From the NCBI GenBank assembly GCA_947626965.1, contig CANQUH010000014.1, positions 1 to 41,529 on the forward strand: DNA of 41,529 nucleotides, given 5' to 3'. The position numbers and the translations under genes are program-made. This document shows, piece after piece, positions 15,191 through 24,312 of the stretch; positions within the stretch are counted from its first letter, which is position 1; each line of letters starts with the position of its first letter. The notes under the pieces were generated by a model. That model was not told where the DNA came from. It was given only the letters and a program-made list of their open reading frames with translations, and ran no database searches. Source of the DNA: an uncultured Lachnospiraceae bacterium. Lineage in GTDB: Bacteria > Bacillota > Clostridia > Lachnospirales > Lachnospiraceae.

Positions 15191-15970
15191 TTAAATTTCC
15201 GCTTTTCTCGTAAAATATCTTTTCTCAAGCTCAAATACCATATCCTCATAAAGTCTGCGGCAGCTTTCCGATTCGCCGTTTTCAATCAGGCGGATGCAGG
15301 GATTCAGGTAATTCTCCCAGATCCCCTGGTAAACCTTCTCCGGGCATTCGCTCTGGTTAATATGCTTTACAATCGAGGGCGCCACATCATAATACCTGCG
15401 GATCAGCGTCTCACCGTCAGGAAGTGAAGTGAGATAGGTATCCCTGTAATTCCGCAGCAGATTAAGCTCGTAGCAGTCATCCGGCCTGCCAAGTACCTCA
15501 CAGACAGCTGTCGTGATATAACAGTATTTTTTGTGAAATCCCTGCTCGATATATGTAAATTCCGCTGCCTGCAGATTCGTTTTGGGAAATCTCGCTTTCC
15601 AGGATTCCAGTGCCTTGTCCGCAAAAGGTTTTGAAGACTGGCCCTTGTATTCAAGAATCATGGGAAGTACATAAACAGCCATCGCAAGATTCAGATCCAT
15701 CAGCACGCGTTCCTTCGCTCCGCGCCTTTTGCACGCTTCCACACGCGCGCATGCGCTGTCGGCCAGAGCTTCCGCCATATTGGTCAGATACTGGTCCTTA
15801 TCGATCACCATCAGATATCCCTGCTCAAGAGCTTCGAGAACAGGCTGATTTTCAAGATATATCTTCTGGAAAGCGTCTTTATAGCGGTTTTTCCTGAAAT
15901 CTGCAAGAACGCCTTCCGCACAGTCGAGCATCCCCGGCATTCCCTCAATCGCGGTCAGATAATAGTTCAT
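15191..15970 (-). CDS. Unknown protein with a CFI-box-like CYITTA motif
   Basis: 259 residues, no signal peptide or membrane segment. The N-terminal half is helical. The C-terminal half holds Cys150 in CYITTAVC (second Cys157, then Cys166), LLRNYRDTYL (171-180) and YYDVAPSIVKHI (193-204). This order of a C-[YF]-I-x-T-A box, an L-x-x-(L/F)-R-D segment and a YY-x-x-(A/S)P segment resembles CFI-box domains found in many bacterial proteins, whose function I do not know. Here it is the whole C-terminal part of a stand-alone cytosolic protein. It begins three bases after the yebC stop, with the ribosome site inside the yebC end, so it is translated with yebC and the corC-like gene. I do not assign a function. 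Confidence 0.75.
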   Translation of the reverse strand: MNYYLTAIEGMPGMLDCAEGVLADFRKNRYKDAFQKIYLENQPVLEALEQGYLMVIDKDQYLTNMAEALADSACARVEACKRRGAKERVLMDLNLAMAVYVLPMILEYKGQSSKPFADKALESWKARFPKTNLQAAEFTYIEQGFHKKYCYITTAVCEVLGRPDDCYELNLLRNYRDTYLTSLPDGETLIRRYYDVAPSIVKHINQSECPEKVYQGIWENYLNPCIRLIENGESESCRRLYEDMVFELEKRYFTRKAEI

Positions 15971-15973
15971 ATC

Positions 15974-16702
15974 CTATTCCTCCAGATTTGTATGCACCGC
16001 CTGTACATCATCATCTTCATCGAGCAGATCCAGCGTACGGTTCAGCTGTTTCAGGGCTGTCTCATCTGTCAGAGTCACATAGTTCTGCGGGATCATCGTG
16101 ATTTCCGCCGACGCCATGGGAATTCCCTGATCCTCAAGTGCCTGGCGCACTGCGCTGAATTCGTTCGGATCGGTCAGTATCTCGTAGCTGTCTTCGTCCT
16201 CCGAAAAATCCTCCGCTCCCGCATCAAGGGCAGTCATCATGAGTTCATCCGCATCCGTTTCATATTCTTCCTTGTCTATGATAATCTGACCTTTCTGATC
16301 AAACATATAGGAAACGCAGCCCTGCGTTCCGATATTTCCGCTGCCCTTTGTGAACGCGTTTCTGACGTTGGAGGCAGTTCTGTTCTTATTCTCCGTCAGT
16401 GCCTCCACAATGATCGCGATTCCGCCGGGGCCATATCCTTCATAAGTAACATGTTCATAATTGACAGAGCCAAGTTCTCCGGAAGCTTTCTTGATTCCAC
16501 GCTCGATCGTATCATTCGGCATATTGTTTGCTTTCGCTTTCGCAATAACATCCCGAAGACGGCTGTTATTGGCAGGATCCGCTCCTCCCTCTTTGACAGC
16601 GACGGCAATTTCACGGCCTATGATCGTAAAAATCTTGCCCTTTGCCGCATCGTTCTTCTCTTTCTTGTGTTTGATATTTGCAAACTTTGAATGTCCTGAC
16701 AT
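15974..16702 (-). CDS. yebC: YebC/PmpR (TACO1) family regulator
   Basis: 242 residues beginning [20 protein letters not shown], the near-invariant YebC opening, with [20 protein letters not shown] and NRTASNVRN in the middle domain. Members act as DNA-binding regulators or as a ribosome-associated factor helping translation of proline stretches; the sequence alone does not say which. Length is normal. AAAGGAG lies 9 bases before the ATG and within the end of the upstream corC-like gene, so the two are coupled. Confidence 0.96.
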   Translation of the reverse strand: MSGHSKFANIKHKKEKNDAAKGKIFTIIGREIAVAVKEGGADPANNSRLRDVIAKAKANNMPNDTIERGIKKASGELGSVNYEHVTYEGYGPGGIAIIVEALTENKNRTASNVRNAFTKGSGNIGTQGCVSYMFDQKGQIIIDKEEYETDADELMMTALDAGAEDFSEDEDSYEILTDPNEFSAVRQALEDQGIPMASAEITMIPQNYVTLTDETALKQLNRTLDLLDEDDDVQAVHTNLEE

Positions 16703-16708
16703 AATCGG

Positions 16709-18007
16709 TTACTCCTTTTCTTCTTTTTCTCTGTTCTCCTGATCTTCTTCTGATTTTCTGATCTGCACTTTGCTGACCGTGTTGTTTTTTACTTTTATGA
16801 CCCTGAACAAATAGCCGTATTCCCGGATCTCGGGCTGCTCGTCTTCGGATGGAATTCTGTTCAGGCGCGAGATCAGAAAACCGTTCAGCGTGTCGAAATT
16901 CTCCTCGAATGAAATGCCGAGCACTTCCTCCGCCTCTGAAAGGGGCGTCATTCCGTCCATCAGATAACTTCCCTCTGCCCCCTGGCGGATAAAGTTTTCA
17001 TCCGGATCATACTCATCCTGAATATTTCCGACGATCTCCTCCAGAATATCCTCCATTGTCACCAGCCCTGCTGTCTGTCCATACTCGTCGAGCACGATTA
17101 CAAGCTGCAGCTTCTCAGCCTGCATGTTTTTAAACAGAAGATCGATATCCCGCGTCCGGGGAACAAACCTGCACACGCGGAGAAGCTCGGGGATATCCTT
17201 TATCAGCCAGTCGTCGTAGCGCCCCATCGTATGGAACTTCATGGCGTCCCTGAGATGAAGGATACCAAGAATATTGTCAATGCTGTCTTCATATACCGGA
17301 AAACGCGAGACGGACTGTTCCACCATAAAGGAAATCGCGTCGCGCAGATTCACGGTGCCGCTGATCGCAATGATATTTTTCCTGTGTACCATGATATCTT
17401 CCGCCTGTTTGTCATCAAGCTCGAAAATATTCCGGATCATTTTTGCTTCTCTCTCATCGAGCACACCCTGCTCATGCCCTTCGTTGACCATGGATATAAT
17501 CTCGTCCTCCGTGACCTCTGTCTCAAGTGCAGACGGATCAACTCCAAAAAGACGGACAATACAGTTCGTGAGCACGGTAAGAACATATGTAAACGGCAGC
17601 GCAGCGTGAATCAGTACTCCCGTGATCCCGGACAGCTTCAGAAATTTCTTTTCCGGATTCTTTCTTCCGAGCACAGACGGCACAGAATTCACGACAAGAT
17701 AATACAGTACCAGAAAAACCAGGCACACAGCCCACAGCGGCCGGTACTGCCCAAAATACAGGACGGCAAATCCCAGACAGATGCCGGTCAGCGACCGGAA
17801 CAGCCACAGGGCATGCGTCAGATTTGCAGGATCGTCCTTCAAAGCCCTCAGCCGCGGCTCATCTTTTCCGGAATCATGCAGAGCTTCCTCAAACTCGGCT
17901 TCCCCGCAGTTCTGAAGCGCCGAATTTGCGGCCGCCAGAATGCAGTCCAGAATCAGCAGCAGACATAATATGACGGTCCCCACCAGAGGACTACTGTCAT
18001 AATCCAT
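16709..18007 (-). CDS. CNNM/CorC-HlyC family membrane protein
   Basis: 432 residues from the ATG at 18007 (a TTG ten codons upstream is possible; AAGGA is 13 bases from the ATG). A DUF21/CNNM-type membrane part has about three to four hydrophobic stretches (VILCLLLILDCILAAANSAL, LWAVCLVFLVLYYLVV, GVLIHAALPFTYVLTVL). It is followed by EDEIISMVNEGHEQGVLD, two CBS motifs (KNIIAISGTVNLRDAI, RTRDIDLLFKNMQ with EYGQTAGLVTMEDILEEIVG) and a CorC_HlyC C-terminal domain (DGMTPLSEAEEVLG). The family is linked to divalent-cation (magnesium/cobalt) homeostasis; the hemolysin name is historical. First gene of an operon with yebC and the CYITTA-motif gene. Confidence 0.9.
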   Translation of the reverse strand: MDYDSSPLVGTVILCLLLILDCILAAANSALQNCGEAEFEEALHDSGKDEPRLRALKDDPANLTHALWLFRSLTGICLGFAVLYFGQYRPLWAVCLVFLVLYYLVVNSVPSVLGRKNPEKKFLKLSGITGVLIHAALPFTYVLTVLTNCIVRLFGVDPSALETEVTEDEIISMVNEGHEQGVLDEREAKMIRNIFELDDKQAEDIMVHRKNIIAISGTVNLRDAISFMVEQSVSRFPVYEDSIDNILGILHLRDAMKFHTMGRYDDWLIKDIPELLRVCRFVPRTRDIDLLFKNMQAEKLQLVIVLDEYGQTAGLVTMEDILEEIVGNIQDEYDPDENFIRQGAEGSYLMDGMTPLSEAEEVLGISFEENFDTLNGFLISRLNRIPSEDEQPEIREYGYLFRVIKVKNNTVSKVQIRKSEEDQENREKEEKE

Positions 18008-18060
18008 AAAATTCTCAGCATCCTTTCTTTCTCTCAAAAGTCAATCTACAGCTTCTTTTG

Positions 18061-18089
18061 AATATATCATTTTCCTTATCATTCGTCAA
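18061..18089 (-). promoter_or_regulatory. Promoter of the corC-like/yebC operon
   Basis: TTGACG (18089-18084), 17 bases, TATATT (18066-18061) on the minus strand, about 50 bases before the start codon. Confidence 0.75.
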
Positions 18090-18172
18090 GTTCCGTCAAA
18101 CAGGCCGATTCATATTCAGACTTCAGATTGTTACTGTTCACTCCGTGACCAGCAGTGTCAGATTTCAGGGTC

Positions 18173-18193
18173 AGGGCAGGACCAGACTGCCCT
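18173..18193 (-). terminator. Hairpin at the end of mazF
   Basis: AGGGCAG/CTGCCCT with a 7-base loop, beginning inside the mazF stop codon. There is no U-run, so termination is uncertain. Confidence 0.4.
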
Positions 18194-18539
18194 ATGTAAT
18201 CAGTTCCAGGCTGACCTGAAGCGCTCTGTCCACCCGTTCGAGCATCTCTACGTCAAGATGGCACACTCTGTCCTTGAGTCTTTTTTTGTCAATTGTGCGC
18301 AGCTGTTCCAGAAGAATTACGGAATCCTTGACAATCTGGTATCTGCCGGATTCTATCGCGACATGGGTGGGCAGCTTCGCCTTGTTCATTCTTGATGTGA
18401 TCGCCGCACAGATTACGGTCGGACTGTGTCTGTTTCCGACATCATTCTGTATGATCAGCACCGGTCGGATCCCTCCCTGTTCGGATCCCACCACCGGCCT
18501 CAAATCTGCATAAAAAATATCTCCTCTTCGAATCATCAT
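18192..18539 (-). CDS. mazF: MazF/PemK-type endoribonuclease toxin, no adjacent antitoxin
   Basis: 115 residues: [40 protein letters not shown] and [15 protein letters not shown] are the conserved blocks of MazF/NdoA, with the catalytic Arg in the first RPVLII block and the Thr/Ser in AAITSR. The family cuts single-stranded mRNA at short sequences. In B. subtilis alr is followed by an antitoxin gene (ndoAI) and then ndoA; here alr is followed directly, after 118 bases, by the toxin, and I find no antitoxin-sized ORF in that gap. ATG at 18539 has AGGAG about 10 bases upstream; the TTG seven codons earlier is not favoured. Downstream of alr, likely cotranscribed. Confidence 0.92.
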   Translation of the reverse strand: MMIRRGDIFYADLRPVVGSEQGGIRPVLIIQNDVGNRHSPTVICAAITSRMNKAKLPTHVAIESGRYQIVKDSVILLEQLRTIDKKRLKDRVCHLDVEMLERVDRALQVSLELIT

Positions 18540-18657
18540 ATCACTCACGCTCCTGTACAAAGGATTTCTTTTTGTTTCTGTTCAAAGTATTTCCATTTTT
18601 CCTTTGTATATTCACGTGCGTTTTTTGTATTTGTATTTTCAGGATAAGATTCCGGCT

Positions 18658-19785
18658 TCAGGGCACATATACGCGCGGCACCCGTCTGGCAATGTCACAG
18701 ACAAATTCATAGGGAAATCTTCCGGAAAGAGCTCCGAGCTCATCCGCCGTGATTTCCTGACCGCCATCCGCGCCGAGCAGCGTAACCTCGTCGAGAACCT
18801 TTACATCCATTCCCGTCACATCCGCCATAAACTGATCCATGCAGACTCTTCCTATAATATCGGCTCTCCTGCCATGAATCAGAACCGAACCTTTATTGCT
18901 GAGACTGCGCGGATAGCCGTCCGCATAGCCGACCGGAATCGTTGCAACCTTTGTTCTCCTTTTCGCTGTAAAAGTTCCTCCGTAGCTGACGGAAACACCC
19001 GGCTCAATCTCCTTGACACAGACGACATGCGATTTCAGCTCCATGACCGGACGCAGCGCCGTGCGGGATCTGTCCACTTCATCCGACGGATATATTCCAT
19101 AAATGCTGATGCCTGCCCGGACCAGATCCATCTGCGTCTGCGGAAGATCAATAATTGCCGCGCTGTTCGCACAGTGGCAGATAACCGGATGAGAGAGCTT
19201 TTCCTTCAGTCTGCCGCAGAATTCCCGGAAACGGCTGTACTGAAGCATGGCTGCAGTTTTGTCAGTCTCGTCGGCTTTTGCAAAGTGCGTGAAGATCCCT
19301 TCCAGAGAGATCCCGGGGATCTGATCAATCCGGGCAATTTTCTCCACGCTTTCGTCTGAATCGTCAAACCCGATCCTCGACATACCGGTGTCCACTGCCG
19401 CGTGTACCTTTGCCGTCACCTGGGCCTTTCGCGCGGCAGCCGCAAACTGCTCCGCCATCTCCGTTGTAAAAATCGTCGGGCGCACACCTGCTTTGGCCAT
19501 CCACTCATAATCCTGTTCGAACGTGTATCCCAGAATCAGGATCGGCCGGCTGACCCCGGCATCCCGCAGTTCTCTCGCCTCAGAAACGGCAGCCACCGCA
19601 AATCCCCGGACATATTCTTCCTGCTCCAGCAAACGGGCGATCGGAACGGCTCCATGTCCATAGGCGTCCGCCTTGATTACCGCGATCATTTTCGCATCCG
19701 GCGCGAGGCCGGCTTTCATACTTCTCATATTAAATCTGACCGCATCCAGATGAATGTACGCGGTCAGTCTGCCGTGTGAAACCAT
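18658..19785 (-). CDS. alr: Alanine racemase
   Basis: 375 residues, PLP enzyme giving D-alanine for peptidoglycan. Lys38 in VIKADAYGHG carries the PLP; the catalytic Tyr is in SYGGTFTA; GYADGYPR, IGRVCMDQFMADVT and the Arg-rich RRVPRVYVP end are all canonical. I use the ATG at 19785 because GAGGAG lies 6 bases upstream; the ORF is open for 19 more codons with no ribosome site. It lies between nnrE/D and mazF with gaps of 92 and 118 bases, matching the Bacillus-type order nnr-alr-mazF. Confidence 0.96.
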   Translation of the reverse strand: MVSHGRLTAYIHLDAVRFNMRSMKAGLAPDAKMIAVIKADAYGHGAVPIARLLEQEEYVRGFAVAAVSEARELRDAGVSRPILILGYTFEQDYEWMAKAGVRPTIFTTEMAEQFAAAARKAQVTAKVHAAVDTGMSRIGFDDSDESVEKIARIDQIPGISLEGIFTHFAKADETDKTAAMLQYSRFREFCGRLKEKLSHPVICHCANSAAIIDLPQTQMDLVRAGISIYGIYPSDEVDRSRTALRPVMELKSHVVCVKEIEPGVSVSYGGTFTAKRRTKVATIPVGYADGYPRSLSNKGSVLIHGRRADIIGRVCMDQFMADVTGMDVKVLDEVTLLGADGGQEITADELGALSGRFPYEFVCDIARRVPRVYVP

Positions 19786-19877
19786 ATCTGTCTCCTCTCC
19801 AGGCCGGTTTCCAGATTTTCCGGCCGCATTGTCCTTTTGCACACTTTCTGCAGATCTTCTGTTTTTGTGTCTGTCAT

Positions 19878-21383
19878 CTATCTTTCAGAATTTCTGTCCT
19901 CCGCCGGCTTCATCGCCTCTCCGATCCTGTCCGCGATATCTCCGGCCAGCATTCCGTATGCTCCCTTTTCCTTCGCGGCGATATCTCCCGCGAGTCCGTG
20001 GATATAAACTCCAAGGGCCGTCCCCTCAAACCGCGTCATTTTCTGCGCCAGCAGACCGCAGATCAGTCCTGTCAGCACGTCCCCCGAACCTCCTGTCGCC
20101 ATTCCGCTGTTTCCGGACGTATTGATGTACAGTCTCACTCCGTCTGTCACGGCCGTGCGTGCATCCTTGAGCGCACAGACCAGATGGTATCTGTCCGCAA
20201 TCTCCCTGGCACATCCGCAGACGTCATTTTGAATATCTGCTTTTGACCAGCCCGAGAATCGTTCCATTTCTCCGATATGCGGAGTCAGAATCACCTTTGC
20301 CCTGGTCTGAAGAAGCAGTTCCCGGCAGGAACAGAGCTCATTCAGGCCATCCGCGTCCACAACCAGCGGCTTTTCATAATTTCCGAGCACATGCCGGATC
20401 ATTTTCCGCGTTATCTCTCCTCTGCCAAGTCCCGGACCGATGCCGGCCGCGTCAGACCACGCGAGGGCCTCGGTCAGCTGTGCTTCCAGGGTATTTTCGT
20501 CTTCCCAGGTGGAAACAATCGCTTCCGGAATGCTGGTCTGAACAATCAGACGGTTCGACTCGTGAGTAAAGACACGCACCAGCCCGCAGCCGCTCCGGTA
20601 TGCGGCCCGCCCCGCAAGTACGGCCGCTCCGCCCATTCCCCTGCTCCCCGCAATGAGAAGCACTCTTCCGTATGTGCCCTTGTGAGAGCGGGCGCTTCTG
20701 GGAGCGGCTCTCGACAGGTCGTCCTCTCCGTATGTAAATGCCGCGGCCGCGCGGCGCAGTCCGTCTGCAGTGATCCCGATATCTCTGCGCGTGACTTTTC
20801 CGCAGTATTCCGTCCCCGGATAGAGAATATGCCCCAGCTTCAGATAAGCGAAAGTTACCGTCAGATCAGCACGGACCGCTTTTCCCATAACCCTGCCTGT
20901 ATCCGCCGAGATTCCGGAAGGGATGTCCACGGCCACACGCGCGGCATGCTGCCGGTTTATCCACTCAATCAGCTCCGCATATTTTCCTTCCACATTTCTG
21001 GAAAGTCCGACGCCAAAAAGTGCATCTACTATTACAGTATATTCATGATCTCTGTAATTGCTGCATGGATTTATGCCGCAGCGCGCACAGATATTTTTCT
21101 GGTGGAAGGTCTCCTCCGTCAGTGAGGCTTCCCTTCCCTCAAAAGCGGCTGTCACCCGTATTCCGCGTTCATCGAGAAGACGCGCGATCGCAAACCCGTC
21201 CCCTCCGTTGTTTCCCGAGCCGCAGATGACAAGCACCGAAGTCATGTCAAGTTTTTCCTTTTCCATCTCATCCGCGACCGCCAGCGCCGCCCGCTCCATC
21301 AACACCATGGACGGGATCCCTGTGTTTCGTATCGTATAATCGTCACACTGCTTCATCTGGGCAGCTGTCACAAGAAATTCCAT
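19878..21383 (-). CDS. nnrE-nnrD: Bifunctional NAD(P)H-hydrate epimerase / ADP-dependent dehydratase
   Basis: 501 residues. N-terminal YjeF_N epimerase (residues about 1-210): CGSGNNGGDGF, VDALFGVGLSR and AVDIPSGISADTG. C-terminal ribokinase-like dehydratase (YjeF_C; about 225-500): AGSRGMGGAAVLAGRA, GIGPGLGRG, VDADGLNEL, ILTPHIGEMERF and GSGDVLTGLI. Together they repair hydrated NADH and NADPH. The ORF runs 39 codons further upstream, but the ATG at 21383 has AGGAGG 6 bases before it and begins MEFLVTAAQMKQCD. acpS, often next to this gene, is absent here. Confidence 0.95.
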   Translation of the reverse strand: MEFLVTAAQMKQCDDYTIRNTGIPSMVLMERAALAVADEMEKEKLDMTSVLVICGSGNNGGDGFAIARLLDERGIRVTAAFEGREASLTEETFHQKNICARCGINPCSNYRDHEYTVIVDALFGVGLSRNVEGKYAELIEWINRQHAARVAVDIPSGISADTGRVMGKAVRADLTVTFAYLKLGHILYPGTEYCGKVTRRDIGITADGLRRAAAAFTYGEDDLSRAAPRSARSHKGTYGRVLLIAGSRGMGGAAVLAGRAAYRSGCGLVRVFTHESNRLIVQTSIPEAIVSTWEDENTLEAQLTEALAWSDAAGIGPGLGRGEITRKMIRHVLGNYEKPLVVDADGLNELCSCRELLLQTRAKVILTPHIGEMERFSGWSKADIQNDVCGCAREIADRYHLVCALKDARTAVTDGVRLYINTSGNSGMATGGSGDVLTGLICGLLAQKMTRFEGTALGVYIHGLAGDIAAKEKGAYGMLAGDIADRIGEAMKPAEDRNSER

Positions 21384-21473
21384 GTATACCTCCTGCACGG
21401 TTTCTGCCTCCGGTTTTCTTCGGGAAAATCCTCTGAAAGAAAAACCTCCGGCGAAGTCCAAAAGTTCAGATGC

Positions 21474-21507
21474 AAAAAGCCGACAGTCTTCCCTGCGCAC
21501 TGCCGGC
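21474..21507 (-). terminator. Intrinsic terminator of rex
   Basis: On the minus strand GCCGGCAGT / ACTGTCGGC (9 bp, one wobble) with an 11-base loop, followed by TTTTT (21478-21474). It separates rex from nnrE/D. Confidence 0.75.
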
Positions 21508-21525
21508 CTTCCGATCGTAGATCCT

Positions 21526-22158
21526 TTACAAATCGGTGTGATTCAGATTATAGGACAACTGCATCAGGCTCTCAGACAAGTGGACATTCTCAACAACCAC
21601 ACCTCCGGGAACATTCAGATCGGTATGGGCAAAATTCCAGATTGCCTTTATCCCGTTTTCAATCAGAACCGGGACAATCTCCTCCGCTCCGGCTTTCGGA
21701 AGCGTAAGAGCCGCAATCTGAATCTGATTCTCACGGATAAACCGGGGAAGCTCATCCGTCATCCGTATCTCAATGCCCCGGACCGTCATGCCCTTAAGCC
21801 TGGGATTCACGTCAAAAATCCCTTTGATCCAGAAACCCCTCTTCTCAAATTTTACGTAATTTGCAAGCGCCTGTCCAAGATTCCCCGCGCCAATGATCAC
21901 CATGCTGTAAATCTTGTCAAGGCCAAGAATCTTTCCAATCTCCTGGTAAAGATATTTTACATTGTACCCGTATCCCTGCTGTCCGAATCCCCCGAAATTA
22001 TTCAGATCCTGCCGGATCTGTGATGCCGTCACGTGCATCATTCTGCTGAGCTCGTTTGAGGAAATACGCTCTACTCTGGCCTCAATCAGATCCCCCAGAT
22101 ATCTGTAATAACGTGGGAGACGCTTGACTACCGCTTTTGAAATTTCATGTTCTTCCAC
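21526..22158 (-). CDS. rex: Redox-sensing transcriptional repressor Rex
   Basis: 210 residues. N-terminal winged helix (KRLPRYYRYLGDLIE, SSNELSRMMHVTASQIRQDL with NNFGGFGQQGYGYNV) and C-terminal Rossmann domain with VIIGAGNLGQALANY and the family tail FAHTDLNVPGGVVVENV. Rex leaves DNA when NADH binds and controls fermentation and NAD-recycling genes. The start is GTG at 22158, with GGAG 8 bases upstream. It has a perfect promoter (22189-22216) and a terminator behind it, so it is monocistronic. Divergent from the ABC-F gene. A possible target site lies upstream of the redox operon in this window. Confidence 0.97.
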   Translation of the reverse strand: MEEHEISKAVVKRLPRYYRYLGDLIEARVERISSNELSRMMHVTASQIRQDLNNFGGFGQQGYGYNVKYLYQEIGKILGLDKIYSMVIIGAGNLGQALANYVKFEKRGFWIKGIFDVNPRLKGMTVRGIEIRMTDELPRFIRENQIQIAALTLPKAGAEEIVPVLIENGIKAIWNFAHTDLNVPGGVVVENVHLSESLMQLSYNLNHTDL

Positions 22159-22188
22159 GCTTTCATCTCCAAATCCTGTAATAGTTTC

Positions 22189-22216
22189 ATTATAACAAAT
22201 GTATTTTTTTTGTCAA
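22189..22216 (-). promoter_or_regulatory. Consensus promoter for rex
   Basis: TTGACA (22216-22211), 16 bases, TATAAT (22194-22189) on the minus strand: both hexamers are perfect. Confidence 0.85.
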
Positions 22217-22259
22217 TCTCCGTCATTATTAAATCGTATAATATCTGATGGAAACGGAC

Positions 22260-22287
22260 TTGTGTTTTTCCAAAAAAACATTATAAT
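22260..22287 (+). promoter_or_regulatory. Promoter for the ABC-F gene
   Basis: TTGTGT (22260-22265), 16 bases, TATAAT (22282-22287) on the plus strand, about 50 bases before the gene. Confidence 0.6.
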
Positions 22288-22336
22288 AGGAACAGTTGCC
22301 TGTAATTTTCAGTAAAAAAGAAAAGGAATGGACCAT

Positions 22337-24250
22337 ATGATTTTATCCTGTCAGAATATAGCAAAAGCGTTCGGCACCGAAGAGATCATCCGCAATGCCT
22401 CGTTTCATCTGGAAGAACACGAAAAGGCGGCCATCGTCGGGATTAACGGCGCCGGAAAGACCACACTCCTGAAAATCATTGTCGGAGAACTTGCCCCGGA
22501 TAACGGCAGCGTAACAATTTCACGCGGAAAATCCCTCGGGTATCTTGAACAGCATCAGGATGTATCCGGCGATTCCACAATCTACTCGGTTCTTCTCGAA
22601 GAAAAACGGCCGCTCCTTGATATGGAACAGCGGCTCCGTTCCATGGAAGAAGAAATGAAGCATCTCTCAGGTGACGCTCTGCAGAACCTGATGATTTCCT
22701 ACAACCGGATTTCAACAGAATTTGAACGGCAAAACGGATATTCTGTTCAGAGCGAGGTTGTCGGGGTCCTCAAAGGCCTCGGATTCGAGGAAAAGGATTT
22801 TGACCGGCAGGTACATACGCTCTCCGGCGGACAGAAAACGCGGGTTGCCCTCGGAAGGCTCCTGCTCTCGGCCCCGGATATTCTTCTGCTTGATGAGCCG
22901 GTCAATCATCTTGATCTTACTTCCATTGCATGGCTGGAAAATTATCTCCTGAATTACAAAGGAGCCGTGCTTGTTGTCGCGCACGACCGGTATTTTCTCA
23001 ACCGAATCGCGACAAAGATTTTTGAGATTGAGAACGGCACTGTGACGACGTTCACCGGCGATTACAGCGCCTATGCCCAAAAAAAAGCGCAGATGCGCGA
23101 AATTCAGTGGAAAGCGTACCTGAACCAGCAGCAGGAAATCCGGCATCAGGAGGCTGTGATCACAAAGCTCCGTTCTTTTAACCGTGAGAAATCGATCCGC
23201 CGGGCGGAAAGCCGTGAGAAAATGCTCGATAAGATTGAAGTGATTGAAAAGCCTGCCGAATTAAATGACGAGATGCGCCTTGCGTTTTCTCCTTCCATTA
23301 TCAGCGGCAATGATGTGCTTACGGTTGAGGATCTCTCAAAATCCTTCCCCGGAAAGCCTCTGTTTTCGGGACTGAATTTTACAATCCACCGGGGGGAAAA
23401 GGTCGCCATCATCGGGGACAACGGCACCGGAAAAACCACGATTCTCAAACTTATCAACGGCCTGCTCTCCCCCGATACCGGCACGATCCGGGCCGGCAGC
23501 AAAGTCATGATCGGCTACTATGATCAGGAACAGCAGATGCTTCATATGGACAAAACGCTGATGGATGAGATCGCGGACACTTACCCGGATATGACGAATA
23601 CCCAGGTCAGAAACCTTCTTGCCGCATTTCTTTTCACCGGAGACGACGTTTTCAAGCGGGTGAAGGATTTAAGCGGCGGGGAGCGCGGAAGGCTTTCCCT
23701 CGCAAAGCTGATGCGGTCAAGCGCAAATTTTCTGATCCTGGATGAACCGACCAACCATCTTGACATCACCTCAAAAGAGATCCTTGAGGAAGCGGTGCGC
23801 AGCTACACAGGTACGGTTCTCTATGTGTCACATGACCGTTATTTTATCAATCAGACCGCAACGCGCATTCTGGAACTGAAGCATCAGACGCTGATCAATT
23901 ATATCGGCAATTACGATTATTATCTCGAGAAGGCGGATGTGCTCAGTCAGCTGTATGCGCCGCAGGAAGAGAAAAAAGCTGCAGAAAATCAGACCACGTC
24001 CCGGGACAGCTGGAACCGGAAGAAGGAAGAACAGGCCCGGGAGCGCAAACGTCAGAATGATATCCGCAGAACGGAAGAACGGATCACCGCGCTTGAGGAC
24101 CGTGACAAAGAAATTGATGAACTGCTGGTACGCGAGGAAATCTTTACCGATGCCGGACAGTGCGCGGCTTTGAGCAGAGAGAAAGCGGAAATCCTCGAAG
24201 AACTGGAAGAACTGTACGCACGCTGGGAAGAACTGTCGGAAGAAAACTGA
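22337..24250 (+). CDS. ABC-F family ATP-binding protein
   Basis: 637 residues with two ABC domains and no membrane part. Walker A: GINGAGKTT and GDNGTGKTT. Signatures: LSGGQKTR and LSGGERGR. Walker B: ILLLDEPVNHLD and LILDEPTNHLD. The catalytic Glu is present in both. A charged linker of about 80 residues lies between them, and a Lys/Glu/Arg-rich coiled-coil extension of about 90 residues closes the protein. ABC-F proteins bind ribosomes and act in translation quality control or antibiotic protection; this looks like a housekeeping YdiF-like type, and a resistance role is not supported. I place the start at the ATG at 22337, where AAGGA has a spacing of 9; the ATG nine bases upstream touches the ribosome site. 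Confidence 0.93.
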   Translation: MILSCQNIAKAFGTEEIIRNASFHLEEHEKAAIVGINGAGKTTLLKIIVGELAPDNGSVTISRGKSLGYLEQHQDVSGDSTIYSVLLEEKRPLLDMEQRLRSMEEEMKHLSGDALQNLMISYNRISTEFERQNGYSVQSEVVGVLKGLGFEEKDFDRQVHTLSGGQKTRVALGRLLLSAPDILLLDEPVNHLDLTSIAWLENYLLNYKGAVLVVAHDRYFLNRIATKIFEIENGTVTTFTGDYSAYAQKKAQMREIQWKAYLNQQQEIRHQEAVITKLRSFNREKSIRRAESREKMLDKIEVIEKPAELNDEMRLAFSPSIISGNDVLTVEDLSKSFPGKPLFSGLNFTIHRGEKVAIIGDNGTGKTTILKLINGLLSPDTGTIRAGSKVMIGYYDQEQQMLHMDKTLMDEIADTYPDMTNTQVRNLLAAFLFTGDDVFKRVKDLSGGERGRLSLAKLMRSSANFLILDEPTNHLDITSKEILEEAVRSYTGTVLYVSHDRYFINQTATRILELKHQTLINYIGNYDYYLEKADVLSQLYAPQEEKKAAENQTTSRDSWNRKKEEQARERKRQNDIRRTEERITALEDRDKEIDELLVREEIFTDAGQCAALSREKAEILEELEELYARWEELSEEN

Positions 24251-24264
24251 TTCCGCAAAGTCTG

Positions 24265-24304
24265 CCGCGGGAACTCTGGCAGCTCAATGCCGGGGTTCCC
24301 GCGG
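24265..24304. terminator. Hairpin terminator after the ABC-F gene
   Basis: 10-bp perfect stem CCGCGGGAAC/GTTCCCGCGG extended by about 6 inner pairs (CTGGCA/TGCCGG, one wobble), 14 bases after the ABC-F stop, between two convergent genes. There is no clean U-run in either direction. Confidence 0.6.
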
Positions 24305-24312
24305 TACGTTTC

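Noticed and set aside
22160-22220. Rex autoregulatory site at the rex promoter
   Set aside because: Only TTGTTA next to the -10 box matches; the second half-site is absent.
22337-24250. Antibiotic-resistance ABC-F
   Set aside because: The linker is short and the layout is that of housekeeping YdiF-like proteins; nothing supports a resistance role.
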